A model generated the notes under the pieces. It saw nothing but the letters and a program-made list of their open reading frames with translations, ran no database searches and was not told where the DNA came from. Below, one piece after another: positions 22,335 through 32,995 of a DNA stretch of 64,000 bases; positions within the stretch are counted from its first letter, which is position 1, and each line of letters begins with the position of its first letter. The translations under genes and the position numbers were made by a program. The stretch spans positions 28,288,501 to 28,352,500 of the forward strand of contig NC_091251.1 of the NCBI RefSeq assembly GCF_042477335.2, given 5' to 3'. The DNA comes from Ovis canadensis. Lineage: Eukaryota; Chordata; Mammalia; Artiodactyla; Bovidae.

Positions 22335-24576
22335 ACTGAACTGAGACAGCATATTAAAAAGCAGAGATATTACTTTGCCAACAAAGGTCCGTCTAGTCAA
22401 GGCTGTGGTTTTTCCAGTGCTCATGTATGGATGTAAGAGTTGGACTGTGAAGAAAGCTGAGTGCCAAAGAATTGATGCTTTTGAACTGTGGTGTTGGAGA
22501 AGACTCTTGCGAGTCCCTTGAACTGCAGGAGATCCAACCAGTCCATCCTAAAGGAGACCAGTCCTGGGTGTTCATTGGAAGGACTAATGCTGAGGCTGAA
22601 ATTCCAATACTTGGGCCACATCATGCAAAGAGTTGACTCATTGGAAAAGACCCTGATGCTGGGAGGGATTGGGGGCAGGAGGAAAAGGGGACGACAGAGG
22701 ATGAGATGGCTGGATTGCATCACCGACTTGATGCACATGATTTTGGGTGAACTCTGGGTGTTGATGATGGACAGGGAGGCCTGGCATGCTGTGATTCATG
22801 GGGTCACAAAGTGTCGGACACAACTGAGTGACTGAACTGCACTGATCATGGTGTATGAGCTTTTTGATGTGTTGCTGAATTCTGTTTGCTAAAATTTTGT
22901 TAAGGATTTTTGCATCTATGTTCACCAGTGATTTTGGCCTATAGTTTTCTTTTTCTTTTTTTGTGTTGTCATCATCTGGTTTTTGTATCAGGGTGATGGT
23001 GGCCTTGTAGAATGAGTTTGGAAGTGTTCCTCCTCTGCAATTTTTTGAAAGAGTTTTAGAAGGATAGGCATTAGCTCTTCTCTAAATGTTTGATAGAATT
23101 CTCCTGTGAAGCCACCTGGTCCTGGGCATTTTTTTGGGGGGGAGATTTTTCATCACAGCTACAATTTCAGTGCTTGTAATTGGGTTGTTCATAATTTCTG
23201 TTTCTTCCTGGTTCAGTCTTGAAAGATTGAACTTTTCTAAAAACATGTCCATTTCTTCCAGGTTGTCCATTTTAGTGCCATATAGTTGTTCATAATAGGC
23301 TCTTATACTCCTTCATATTTCTGCATTGTTTGTTGTAACTTCTCCTTTTTCATTTCTGATTTTATTGATTTGATTCTTCTCTCTCTTTTTCTTGATGAGT
23401 CTGGCCAAAGGTGTGTCAATTTTGTTTATGTTCTCAAAGAAACGGTTTTTAGTTTTATTAATCTTTACTATTGTTTATTTCTTTTTGTTTTATTTCTGCT
23501 TGGATCTTTATGATTTCTTTCTTTCTACTAATTTTGGTGTTTTTTGGTTCTTTTTTTCCCCGTTGTTTTAAGTGTAAAGTTAGGTTGTCTATTCAATGTT
23601 TTCTTTTTTCTTAAGGTAGGATTATATTGCTATGAACTTAAATCTTAGGACTGCTTTTGCTGCATCCCATTTGAGTTGTGTTTTCATTCTCATTTGTTTC
23701 TAGAAATTTTTTTATTTCCCTTTTGATTTCTTCAGTAACCTGTTGGTTATTTAGAAACGTGTTGTTTAATCTCTATGTGTTTGTGTTTCTTATATTTATT
23801 TTCTTGTAGTTGATATCTAGTCTCATAGCAGTGTGGTCAGAGAAGTTGCTTGATATGATTTCAATTTTCTTAAATTAACTGAGGTTTGCTTTGTGATCCA
23901 AGTTGTGATCTATCCTGGAGAATGTTCCATGTGCACTTGAGAAGAAGGTATATTCTTCTGCATTTGGATGGAATATCCTGAAGATATCAATGAGATCCAT
24001 GTCATCTAATAATTAATGTATCACTTAAGACTTGTGTTTCCTTATTAATTTTCTGTTTTGATGATCTGTCCATTGGTGTGAGTGGGGTGTTAAAAGCCTC
24101 CTACTATTATTGTGTTACTGTCAATTTCTCCTTTTATGTCTGTTAGTGTTTGTCTTATGTATTGATGTGCTGCTATCTTGGGTGCATAGATATTTACAAT
24201 TGTTATGTCTTCCTCTTGGATTGATCTCTTGATCATTATGTAATGTCCTTCCTTATCTTTTGTAATCTTTAAGGTCTATTTTGTCTGATATGAGGATTGC
24301 TACTCCAGCTTTCTTTTGGTTCCCATTAGCAGGGAATATATTTTTCCATCCTCTCACTTTCAGTCTATATGTGTTTTTAGGTCTGAAGTGGGTTTCTTGT
24401 AGACAGCATATATATGCGTCTTGTTTTTTTATCCATTCAGCCAGTCTATTTCTTTTGGTTGGAGCATTTAATCCATTTACATTTAAAGTAATTATTGATA
24501 TATTTGTTCCTATTGCCATTTTCTTAGTTGTTTGGGGTTGATTTTGTAAATCTTTTTCTTCTCTTGTATTTCTTGA

Positions 24577-25622
24577 CTATATAAGTCCCTTTAACATTTG
24601 TTGTAAAGCTGGTTTGGTGGTACTGAATTCTCTTAACTTTTGCTTCTCTGAAAAGCTTTTGATTTCTCCATCAATTCTCAATAAGATCCTTTCCAGGTAC
24701 AGTAATCTTGGTTGTAGATTTTTCCCTTCCAGTACTTTAAATATATGCTGCCATTCCCTTCTGGCCTGCAGTGTTTCTGCTGAAAGATCAGCTGTTAAAC
24801 ATATGGGATTTCCCTTGTATGTTACTTGTTGCTTTTTCCTTGCTGCTTTTAATATTCTTTCTTTGTGTTTAGTCTTTGTTAGTTTGATTAGTATGTGTCT
24901 TGGCATGTTTCTCCTTGGGTTTATCCTGTATGGGACTCTCTGCTCCTCTTGGACTTAATTGACTATTTCCTTTTCAATGTTGGGGAAATTTCCAACTATA
25001 ATCTCTTCAAAAATTTTCTTATACCCTTTCTTTTTCTCTTCTTCTTCTGGGACCCCTAGAATTTGAATGCTAGTGCACTTGATATTGTCCCAGAGGTCTC
25101 TGAGATTGTCCTCAGTTCTTTTCATTCTTTTTACTTTATTCTGCTCTTCAGAAGTTATTTCCAACATTTTATCTTCCAGCTCACTGATTCATTCTTCTGT
25201 CTCTGATTTTCTGCTATTGATTCCTTCTAGAGTATTTTTACTTTCAGTAATTGTGTTGTTTGTCTCTGTATGTTTATTCTTTAATTCTTCTTCTTCTGCT
25301 GCTTCTAAATATCTTCAGTTGTGTCCGACTCTTTGCAACATTATGGATGGCAGCCCACCAGGCTCCTCTGTCCATGGGATTCTCCAGGCAAGAATATTGG
25401 AGTTGCCATTTCCTTCTCCTTAATTCTTCTAAGTCTTTGTTAATTGATTCTTGCATTTTCTCCATTCTGTTTCCAAGGTTTTTTTTTTTTTTTTCTTATC
25501 ATCTTTACTATCATTATTCTGAATTCTTTTTCAGGTAGTTTGCCTATTTCCTCTTCATTTATTTGGATTTCTGTGTTTCTAGTTAGTTCCTTCATTTGTG
25601 TAGTATTTATCTGCCTTTTCAT
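24577..25622 (-). pseudogene. Outer L1 ORF1 (RNA-binding protein), interrupted by SINE
   Basis: L1 ORF1 encodes a trimeric coiled-coil RNA chaperone. The amino-terminal part is in frame 25440-25622 (EIQINEEEIGKLPEKEFRI). The C-terminal domain is in 24577-24906, with PRHILIKLTKTKHKERILKA and TLQARREWQ, and ends ALQQMLKGLI. A Bov-tA at 25292-25419 interrupts the coiled-coil part. A T-run at 25480-25495 (an A-run in the coding strand) has expanded and shifts the frame. No intact protein is possible. Confidence 0.85.
25292..25419 (-). mobile_element. Bov-tA SINE inside L1 ORF1
   Basis: The reversed Bov-A segment cttcagttgtgtccgactct to ccatttccttctcc is flanked by the perfect 11-bp duplication TTAATTCTTCT (25281-25291 and 25420-25430). 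Confidence 0.9.
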
Positions 25623-25966
25623 TATTATTTTTTCAACTTATTGTGTTTGAGGTCTCCTTTTCCCAGGTGTCAAGGTTGAATTCTTTCTTCCTTTTGGTTT
25701 CTGCACTCCTAAGTTTGGTCCAGTGGTTTGCGTAAGCTTCATATAGGGTGAGATTTGTGCTGAGTTTTTGTTTTGTTTTTCCTCTGATGGACAAGGCTGA
25801 GTGAGATGGTAATCCTGTCTGCTTCTGAATGGGTTTGAATTTTTGCTTTATTTGTTGTTTAGATGAGGCATCCTGCACAGAGTGCTACTGGTGGTTGGGT
25901 GATGCCAGGTCTTGTACTCAAGTGGTTTCCTTTGTGTGAGTTCTCACTATTTGATACCCTCTAGGA

Positions 25967-28790
25967 TTCAGTTCAGTTCACTTCAGTCGCTCAGTCGTGA
26001 CCAACTCTTTGTGACCCCATGAATCACAGCACGCCAGGCCTCCCTGTCCATCACCATCTCCCGGAGTTCACTCAGACTCAAGTCCATCGAGTCCATGATG
26101 ACATCCAGCCATCTCATCCTGGGTCATCCCCTTCTCCTTCTGCCCCCAATCTCTCCCAGCATCAGAGTCTTTTCCAATGAGTCAACTCTTCGCATGAGGT
26201 GGCCAAAGTACTGGAGCTTCAGCTTTAGCATAATTCCTTCCAAAGAAATCCCAGGGTTGATCTCCTTCAGAATGGACTGGTTGGATCTCCTTGCAGTCTA
26301 AGGGACTCTCAAGAGTCTTCTCCAACACCACAGTTCAAAAGCATCAATTCTTAGGCGCTTAGCCTTCTTCACAGTCCAACTCTCACATCCATACATGACC
26401 ACAGGAAAAACCATAGCCTTGACTAGACGGACCTTAGTCGGCAAAGTAATGTCTCTGCTTTTGAATGTACTATCTAGGTTGGTCATAACTTTTTTTCCAA
26501 GGAGTAAGTGTCTTTTAATTTCATGGCTGCAGTCACCATCTGCAGTGATTTTGGAGCCCCCCAAAATAAAGTCTGACACTGTTTCCACTGTTTCCCCATC
26601 TATTTCCCATGAAGTGATGGGACCGGATGCCATGATCTTCTTTTTCTGAATGTTGAGCTTTAAGTCAACTTTTTTGCTCTCCTTTTTCACTTTCATCAGG
26701 AGGCCATAAGGGTGGTGTCATCTGCATATCTGAGGTTATTGATATTTCTCCTGGCAATCTTGATTCCAGCTTGTGTTTTTTCCAGTCCAGCGTTTCTCAT
26801 GATGTACTCTGCACAGAAGTTAAATAAGCAGGGTGACAGTATACAGCCTTGACATACTCCTTTTCCTATTTGGAACCAGTCTGTTGTTCCATGTCTAGTT
26901 CTGACTGTTGCTTCCTGACCTGCATACAGATTTCTCAAGAGGCAGGTCAGGTGGTCTGGTATTCTCATCTCTTTCAGAATTTTCCACAGTTTATTGTGAT
27001 CCACACAGTCAAAGGCTTTGGCATAGTCAATAAAGCAGAAATAGATGTTTTTCTGGAACTCTCTTGCTTTTTCCATGATCCAGCGGATGTTGGCAATTTG
27101 ATCTCTGGTTCCTCTGCCTTTTCTAAAACCAGCTTGAACATCAGGGAGTTCATGGTTCATGTATTGCTGAAGTCTGGCTTGGAGAATTTTGAGCATTACT
27201 TTACTAGCATGTGAGATGAGTGCAATTGTGCAGTAGTTTGAGCATTCTTTGGCATTGTCTTTCTTTTGGATTGGAATAAAAACTGACCTTTTCCAGTCCT
27301 GTGGCCACTGCTGAGTTTTCCAAACTTGCTGGCATATTGAGTGCAGCACTTTCACAGCATCATCTTTCAGGATTTGAAATAGCTCAACTGGAATTCCATC
27401 ACCTCCACTATCTTTGTTCGTAGTGATGCTTTCTAAGGCCCACTTGACTTCACATTCCAAGATGTCTGGCTCTAGGTCAGTGATCACATCATCATGATTA
27501 TCTGGGTCGTGAAGATCTTTTTTGTACAGTTCTTCTGTGTATTCTTGCCACCTCTTCTTAATATCTTCTGCTTCTGTTAGGTCCATACCATTTCTGTCCT
27601 TTATCGAGCCCATCTTTGCATGAAATGTTCCCTTGGTATCTATAATTTTCTTGAAGAGATCTCTAGTCTTTCCCAGTCTGTTGTTTTCCTCTATTTCTTT
27701 GCATTGATCGCTGAAGAAGGTTTCTTATCTCTTCTTGCTATTCTTTGGAACTCTGCATTCAGATGCTTATATCTTTCCTTTTCTCCTTTGCTTTTCACCT
27801 CTCTTCCTTTCACAGCTATTTGTAAGGCCTCCCCAGACAGCCATTTTGCTTTTTTGCATTTCTTTTCCATGGGGATGGTCTTGATTCCTGTCTCCTGTAC
27901 CATGGCACGAACCTATTTCCACAGTTCATCAGGCACTCTGTCTATCAGATCTAGGCCCTTAAATCTATTTCTCACTTCCACTGTATAATCATAAGGGATT
28001 TGACTTAGGTCATACCTGAATGGTCTAGCGGTTTTCCCTACTTTCTTCAATTTCAGTCTGAATTTGGTAATAAGGAGTTCATGATCTGAGCTACAACCAG
28101 CTTTCGGTCTTGTTTTTGTTGACTGTATAGAACTTCTCCATCTTTGGCTGCCAAGAATATAATCAATCTGCTTTCGGTGTTGACCATCTGGTGATGCCCA
28201 TGTGTAGAGTCTTCTCTTGTGTTCTTGGAAGAGGGTGTTTGCTATGACCAGTGCATTTTCTTGGCAAAACTCTATTAGTCTTTGCCCTGCTTCATTCCAC
28301 ATTCCAAGGCCAAATTTGCCTGTTACTCCAGGTGTTTCTTGACTTCCTACTTTTGCATTCCAGTCCCCTATAATGAAAAGGACATCTTTTTTTGGTGTTA
28401 GTTCTAAAAGATCTTGTAGGTCTTCATAAAACTGTTCAACTTCAGTTTCTTCAGCATTACTGATTGGGGCATAGACTTGGATAACTGTGATATTGAATGG
28501 TTTGCCTTGGAGATGAACAGAGATCATTCTGTCGTTTTTGAGATTGCATCCAAGAATGCATTTCAGACTCTTTTGCTGACCATGATGGCTACTCCATTTC
28601 TTCTGAGCGATTCCTACCCACAGTAGTAGATGTAATGGTCATCTGAGTTAAATTCACCCATTCCAGTCCATTTTAGTTCGCTGATTCCTAGAATGTCGAT
28701 GTTCACCCTTGCCATCTCTTGTTTGACCACTTCCAATTTGCCTTGATTCATGGACCTGACAATCCAGGTTCCTATGCAATATTGCTCTTT
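25967..28790 (-). mobile_element. BovB LINE, 2.8 kb, in the outer L1 5' UTR
   Basis: The copy runs from its 3' tail (attcagttcagttcacttca) to gttcctatgcaatattgctc, where it is 5' truncated near the start of the endonuclease domain. The right flank resumes in L1 5' UTR. About 32 bases are missing near 26700 relative to other copies. It carries the ggagccccccaaaataaag diagnostic block. Confidence 0.92.
26696..28527 (-). pseudogene. BovB endonuclease and reverse transcriptase frames, best preserved endonuclease
   Basis: Frame 27913-28527 (204 codons) covers most of the AP endonuclease, with VIQVYAPISNAEETEVE, GDWNAKVGSQETPGVTG, QIDYILGSQRWR and SDHELL, so the C-terminal catalytic Asp-His pair is present. 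Frame 26696-27613 (305 codons) has [48 protein letters not shown] and YADDTTLMA, then runs off the deletion near 26700. The two frames are separated by stops at about 27700-27910. Single-base changes in other frames close the amino-terminal part at 28527-28790. Confidence 0.88.
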
Positions 28791-29304
28791 GTTCTCTGGT
28801 AGTCTAGGGTCTTGGAGTCAGTGCTCCCACTCCAAAGGTTCAGGACTTCTTCTCTGGTCAGGAATGAAGATTCCACAAATGGTTTGCTATGGGATTAAAT
28901 CAGATTAAAACAAATACCCCAAAACAAGAAACCAAAGATGAACCCCAGACAAATGGTTGCTACAAAATTAGGCAAGTAATAATTAAATTAATGAAATATA
29001 CACATATACATATTCACCCATAAGCAGTCCAACTAAATGAAGTACAGTAGTTGACCCAACAAGCAAAGGAAATAAAAAATTATATCTACCAGTTAAGAAA
29101 AATACTAAAGCACAAACTATAAAACAAAACTAAAGCAAGTTGCCAAGTGGGGAATAAAGCAATGAAAACAAAGCTAACAAATATGTTGAGAGGAAAGGAA
29201 AGAAAGAAAGAATAGATATGCAAAGTTAAATAGAGGTAGATGAAGAAGATTTATATACATTAAAGATTAACTGCAAGGGGGAAAGAACAGTAGGAAAAGC
29301 AAAC
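28791..29304 (-). mobile_element. Outer L1 5' UTR, inner block (tandem unit 2)
   Basis: This A-rich sequence (plus strand) contains acccataagcag, tatatctaccagttaagaaa, gccaagtggggaataaagca and atgttgagaggaaaggaaag. The same series recurs at 37325-37640. It is one of two tandem units of about 475 bp in the L1 5' UTR. Confidence 0.75.
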
Positions 29305-29320
29305 AAAGAAATAAATGTAG
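29305..29320. repeat. Target-site duplication of the inner full-length L1 (left copy)
   Basis: AAAGAAATAAATGTAG at 29305-29320 is repeated without change at 37159-37174. Confidence 0.95.
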
Positions 29321-29332
29321 GGGGGTGGTCCT

Positions 29333-29343
29333 AAGATGGCGGA
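29333..29343 (+). promoter_or_regulatory. YY1-like site at the 5' end of inner L1
   Basis: AAGATGGCGGA lies 13 bases inside the element. In human L1 a YY1 site of the same core sits at a similar position and fixes the transcription start. The function here is inferred from motif and position. Confidence 0.7.
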
Positions 29344-29529
29344 GAAATAGGACAGGAAGACCACTTTCTCCCTCACAAATTCCTCAAAAGAACATTTCAA
29401 CGCTGAGCAAACTCCACAAAACAACTTCTGAATGCTGGCAGAGGACATCAGGCAACCAGATAAGCAGATCATTGTCTTCAAAAACAGGTAGGAAAAAATA
29501 TAAAAGACGAACAAAGAGACAAAGGAGGT

Positions 29530-30400
29530 GGGGAGGGAGCTCCGTCCCAGGACGGGAAGGCCGTCCTGGGAAGGGAATTTTAAGAAGAGAGGTTTCCAAA
29601 CACCAGGAAACAGTCTCCCTGCCGAGTCTGTGGCGAGCCTTGGAAACACAGAGGGCAACATAACAGGAAGGAAAAATAAATAAATAATTAAAACCAACAG
29701 ATTACAAGCCCCACAGTAACTCCCCCAGCGGAAAAGCAGCACAGATGCCTGCATCCGCCACTAGCAAGTGGAGGCAGGTCAGGGAAGCGCGGGAGGCGCG
29801 GGCTACAGTGCTTTGTAAGAATCGGGCAGGAACGCCCCATGCATAACCAGAATGATCTAACTTGGGCTAGCAAACCAGACTGTGGGATAGCTACCAGGAG
29901 AAAAGCTTGAACATAAAACACTGCCAGGACCGCGCACAGAACAAAGGACGGAACGGAAATAACCGGCTGCAGACCATCCCCCGCCGGGGACAGGCAGCCG
30001 GAGCCATAAGGGCTGGAAAAGGGCAATTGGGGTGCCGGAGAGACTTTACCTACCAAACTGCAAGCAGGCTTCTTTGCTAAGACTTCTGGGGGTGCTGGAC
30101 AGTCACCATCTGCCTCACAAGGGGCGCCAGTGGTACACCCAGAAAACTGAGCAGCAGAGACAGAAAAGGTGACAAGTCGCAGCGACCACGCTCGCCAAAC
30201 TCCTGAGCTACTCGGACCTGGGAAGGGCACAAAACGCATTCCCAACGGAATCTGCGCCTCTGAGGGCTACCTGAGCACCGAACCTGAGCGGCTTAGACCG
30301 GGGAGGTGCACGCAGCCTAGGGACGGCCTCAGACAGTTCCCAGCTGAGCATTGTAGAGCTGGAGCGGGTTGTGCACCGTGAGAAGGGACAGGTCTAGTGG
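29530..30400 (+). promoter_or_regulatory. CpG-rich segment of inner L1 5' UTR
   Basis: CpG is frequent here (gcgcgggaggcgcgggc near 29787, accgcgcacagaacaaagg near 29930, cgctcgccaaactcctgag near 30190), against a CpG-poor window. A CpG-rich 5' UTR is expected of a LINE promoter and would be a methylation target. Confidence 0.6.
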
Positions 30401-31065
30401 GGCTGAGACACTGTGTGCACACGACAGTGCTATTTGTTTGCAGCATCACCCCCTCCCCACAGCGCGACTGAACTAGTGAGCCTAAACAAACAAACAAAAA
30501 GTGTCCACCACCGCCCCCCTGTGTCAGGATGGAATTCAGACACTGAAGAGACCAGGAAACAAAAGGTAAACAGAGGGAACCACCTTGGAAGTGACCCCAT
30601 ACTGCCCACAACATCAGAGAAGGGCCAGATCTATCTTTACTATTTTTACAATCATTCCTTTTTTTCTTCTTTTTTTCTAACTTGTTTTTAATTGTTAAGT
30701 CTTCTATTTCTCCTATAATTTTTATTTCTATAACCTACTATTACTTTTCAAAAAAAAGACTATTTTTTTAAGGCAAACACCATATATTGTCTTTGTGTGG
30801 TTGTTGTTGGTGTTTTTTTAATAATTCTTGTGGCTTTTTTTTTTCTTGGCGTTTTTTTTTTCTCTTTTCTTTTTTCCTTCTGCTTCTTTTCTTTAATATT
30901 GTATTTTTGAAAATCCAACGTCTACTCTAGATTTTTAATCTTTGCTTTTTGGTTTTTGTTGTCAATTTTGTACATTTAAAAACCCAAACTCAGTTAGGAA
31001 TTATATTTGAAAAAATAAAATAAAATAAATAAAAACCCAAACTTCACTACCCAATTTTACCTGAG

Positions 31066-31500
31066 AGCGAGATTACTGGCTTGACCACTCTCTCCTCCTT
31101 TGGACTCTCCTTTTTCTCCACCAGGTGGCCTCTGTCTCTTTCCTTCCCCCATCTCTTCTCTATCCAACTCTATGAATCTCTGTGTGTTCCAGATGGTGGA
31201 GAACACCTAAGGAACTGGTTACTGGCAGGATTTGTCTCTCTCTTTTTCATTCCTCTCTCTTATCCTCCTGGCCACTTCTGTCTACTTCCTCCCTCTCCTC
31301 TTCCCTGTATAACTCCGTGAATACCTCTGAGTGGTCCAGACTATGCGGCGCACATAAGGAAGTGACTACTGGCTAGCTTGCTCTCTCCTCTTTTGATCTC
31401 ACCGCATCTCATTCCAGTCACCTCTAACTACCCCCTCCCTCTTCTCTTCTCCACATAACTCAGTGAACCTCTCTGGGTGTCCCTCAATGTGGAGAAACTT
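31066..31500 (+). repeat. About 146-bp tandem repeat in inner L1 5' UTR (nearly three units)
   Basis: Three anchors recur with a spacing of 145-148 bp: aactctatgaatctc (31166), aactccgtgaatacc (31311) and aactcagtgaacctc (31457); and attactggcttgacc, ttactggcaggattt, actactggctagctt near 31072, 31220 and 31368. The units are diverged and CT-rich. Confidence 0.75.
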
Positions 31501-32030
31501 TTCATCTTTAACCTAGATGTTTTATCATCGGTGCTGTATAGATGGAGAAGTCTAGAGGCTACTGTAAAAATAAAACTGAAAACCAGAAGCAGGAGGCTTA
31601 AGTCCAAAGCCTGAGAACATCAGAGAATTCATGAATTCAGGGAACATTAAACAATAGGAGCTCATCAAATGCCTCCATACCTACACTGAAACCAAGCTCC
31701 ACCCAAAGGCCAACAAGTTCCAGAGCAAGACCTACCACGCAAATTCTCCAGCAACACAGGAACACACCCCTGAGCTTCAATATACAGGCAGCTCAAAGTT
31801 ACTCCAAAACCTTTGATGTCTCATAACCCATTACTGGTCACTCCACTGCACTCCAGAGAGAAGAAACCCAGCTCCACCCACCAGAACTCCAACACAAGCC
31901 TCCCTAACCAGGAAACCTTGACAAGCCACTGATACAACCCCACCCACAGTGAGGAAGCTCCATAATAAAGAGAACTCCACAAATTACCAGAATATAAAAA
32001 GGCCACCCCAAACACAGCAATATAAACAAG

Positions 32031-32888
32031 ATGAAGAGACATAGGAATACCCAGCAGGTAAAGGAACAGGAGAAATGCCCACCAAACCAAACAAAAGAGG
32101 AAGAGATAGGGAATCTAACTGAGAAAGAATTCCGAATATTGATAGTGAAAATGATCCAAAATCTTGAAATCAAAATGGAATCACAGATAAATAGTCTGGA
32201 GACAAGGATTGAGAAGATGCAAGAAAGGTTTAACAAGGACCTAGAAGAAATAAAAAAGAGTCAATATATGATGAATAATGCAATAAATGAGATCAGAAAC
32301 ACTCTGGAGGCAACAAATAGTAGAATAACGGAGGCAGAAGATAGGATTAGTGAAATAGAAGATAGAATGGTAGAAATAAATGAATCAGAGAGGAAAAAAG
32401 AAAAACGAATTAAAAGAAATGAGGACAATCTCAGAGACCTCCAGGACAATATGAAATGCTCCAACATTCGAATTATAGGAGTCCCAGAAGAAGAAGACAA
32501 AAAGAAAGACCATGAGAAAATCCTTGAGGAGATAATAGTTGAAAACTTCCCTAAAATGGGGAAGGAAATAATCATCCAAGTCCAAGAAACCCAGAGAGTT
32601 CCAAATAGGATAAACCCAAGGCGAAACACCCCAAGACACATATTAATCAAATTAACAAAGATCAAACACAAAGAACAAATATTAAAAACAGCAAGGGAAA
32701 AACAACAAATAACACACAAGGGGATTCCCATAAGGATAACTGCAGATCTTTCAATAGAAACTCTTCAGGCCAGGAGGGAATGGCAAGACATACTGAAAGT
32801 GATGAAAGAAAATAACCTGCAGCCCAGATTACTGTACCCAGCAAGGATCTCATTCAAATATGAAGCTTTACAGACAAGCAAAAGCTGA
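32031..32888 (+). pseudogene. Inner L1 ORF1, 285 codons, C-terminus frameshifted
   Basis: The frame starts MKRHRNTQQVKEQEKC. It has a charged coiled coil (about residues 45-135, e.g. RITEAEDRISEIEDRM), an RRM-like part with NIRIIGVPEEE, and the C-terminal domain with PRHILIKLTKIKHKEQIL and TLQARREWQDI. It ends early at KYEALQTSKS. Against the outer L1 (24640-24700), 13 bases are missing just before ctttacagacaagc, which shifts the frame and removes the last 30 or so residues. Otherwise this is the least damaged protein frame of the window. L1 ORF1 protein normally forms trimers on its own RNA. Confidence 0.88.
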
Positions 32889-32995
32889 GAGAATTCAGCA
32901 CCACCAAACCAGCTCTCCAACAAACACTAAAGGATATTCTCTAGACAGGAAACACAAAAAGGGTGTATAAACCCGAACCCAAAACAATAAAGTAA

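Larger units (their letters stand above)
18720..22343 (+). mobile_element. Near-full-length BovB LINE
   Basis: This 3.6-kb copy has a GC-rich 5' UTR (18720-19067), a single long ORF region for endonuclease and reverse transcriptase (19068-22334) and the terminal gagcgactgaactgaactga repeat. It lies inside another BovB with no clear target-site duplication; about two bases of the target (ta before gacagc) seem lost. The ORF is closed by CpG-type TGA codons, frameshifts and a short insertion. It is the only copy in the window that includes the 5' UTR. Confidence 0.92.
18532..22845 (+). mobile_element. BovB with 5' inversion, split by a full-length BovB
   Basis: Three pieces form this copy. Positions 18532-18578 are BovB in reverse (gagcattctttggcattgcc). 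Positions 18579-18719 are BovB forward (cttcatgggaagtagatggg to attatgaccaacc). Positions 22344-22845 are BovB forward (gacagcatattaaaaagcag to gactgaactgcactga). The second and third pieces join seamlessly once the full-length BovB at 18720-22343 is removed. The reverse piece corresponds to BovB sequence more than 600 bp upstream of the forward part, which is the pattern of 5' inversion by twin priming with an internal deletion. A 9-bp duplication (18523, 22846) flanks the whole. Confidence 0.85.
16386..24519 (-). pseudogene. Outer L1 ORF2 (endonuclease-reverse transcriptase), interrupted
   Basis: The ORF2 start region is at 24519, where an 88-codon frame (24253-24519) holds ITLNVNGLNAPTKR and CCLQETH of the AP endonuclease. 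The RT palm is in 17819-18349, with [18 protein letters not shown] and FADDMILY (near 18096-18116). The expected stop is at 16386-16388. Subtracting the BovB composite 18532-22845 leaves about 3.8 kb, matching the roughly 1,275-residue ORF2 protein of L1. Multiple stops and frameshifts, plus a local duplication at 17391-17440, make it non-functional. Confidence 0.88.
22855..25966 (-). mobile_element. Outer L1, middle block (ORF2 5' part, ORF1, end of 5' UTR)
   Basis: L1 reads on in reverse from the BovB composite through the ORF2 connector (a short frame at 23082-23270 contains FNLSRLNQEE), the endonuclease, the inter-ORF gap and ORF1, to the 5' UTR/ORF1 border near 25700-25960. Confidence 0.85.

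Noticed and set aside
27620-27988. Plus-strand frames across 26000-28000 (e.g. 122 codons at 27620)
   Set aside because: They are antisense shadows of the minus-strand BovB coding region.
29260-30245. Hydrophobic minus-strand frames in 29260-30614 that look like membrane proteins
   Set aside because: They lie antisense to the L1 5' UTR; the hydrophobicity comes from A-rich and T-rich composition.
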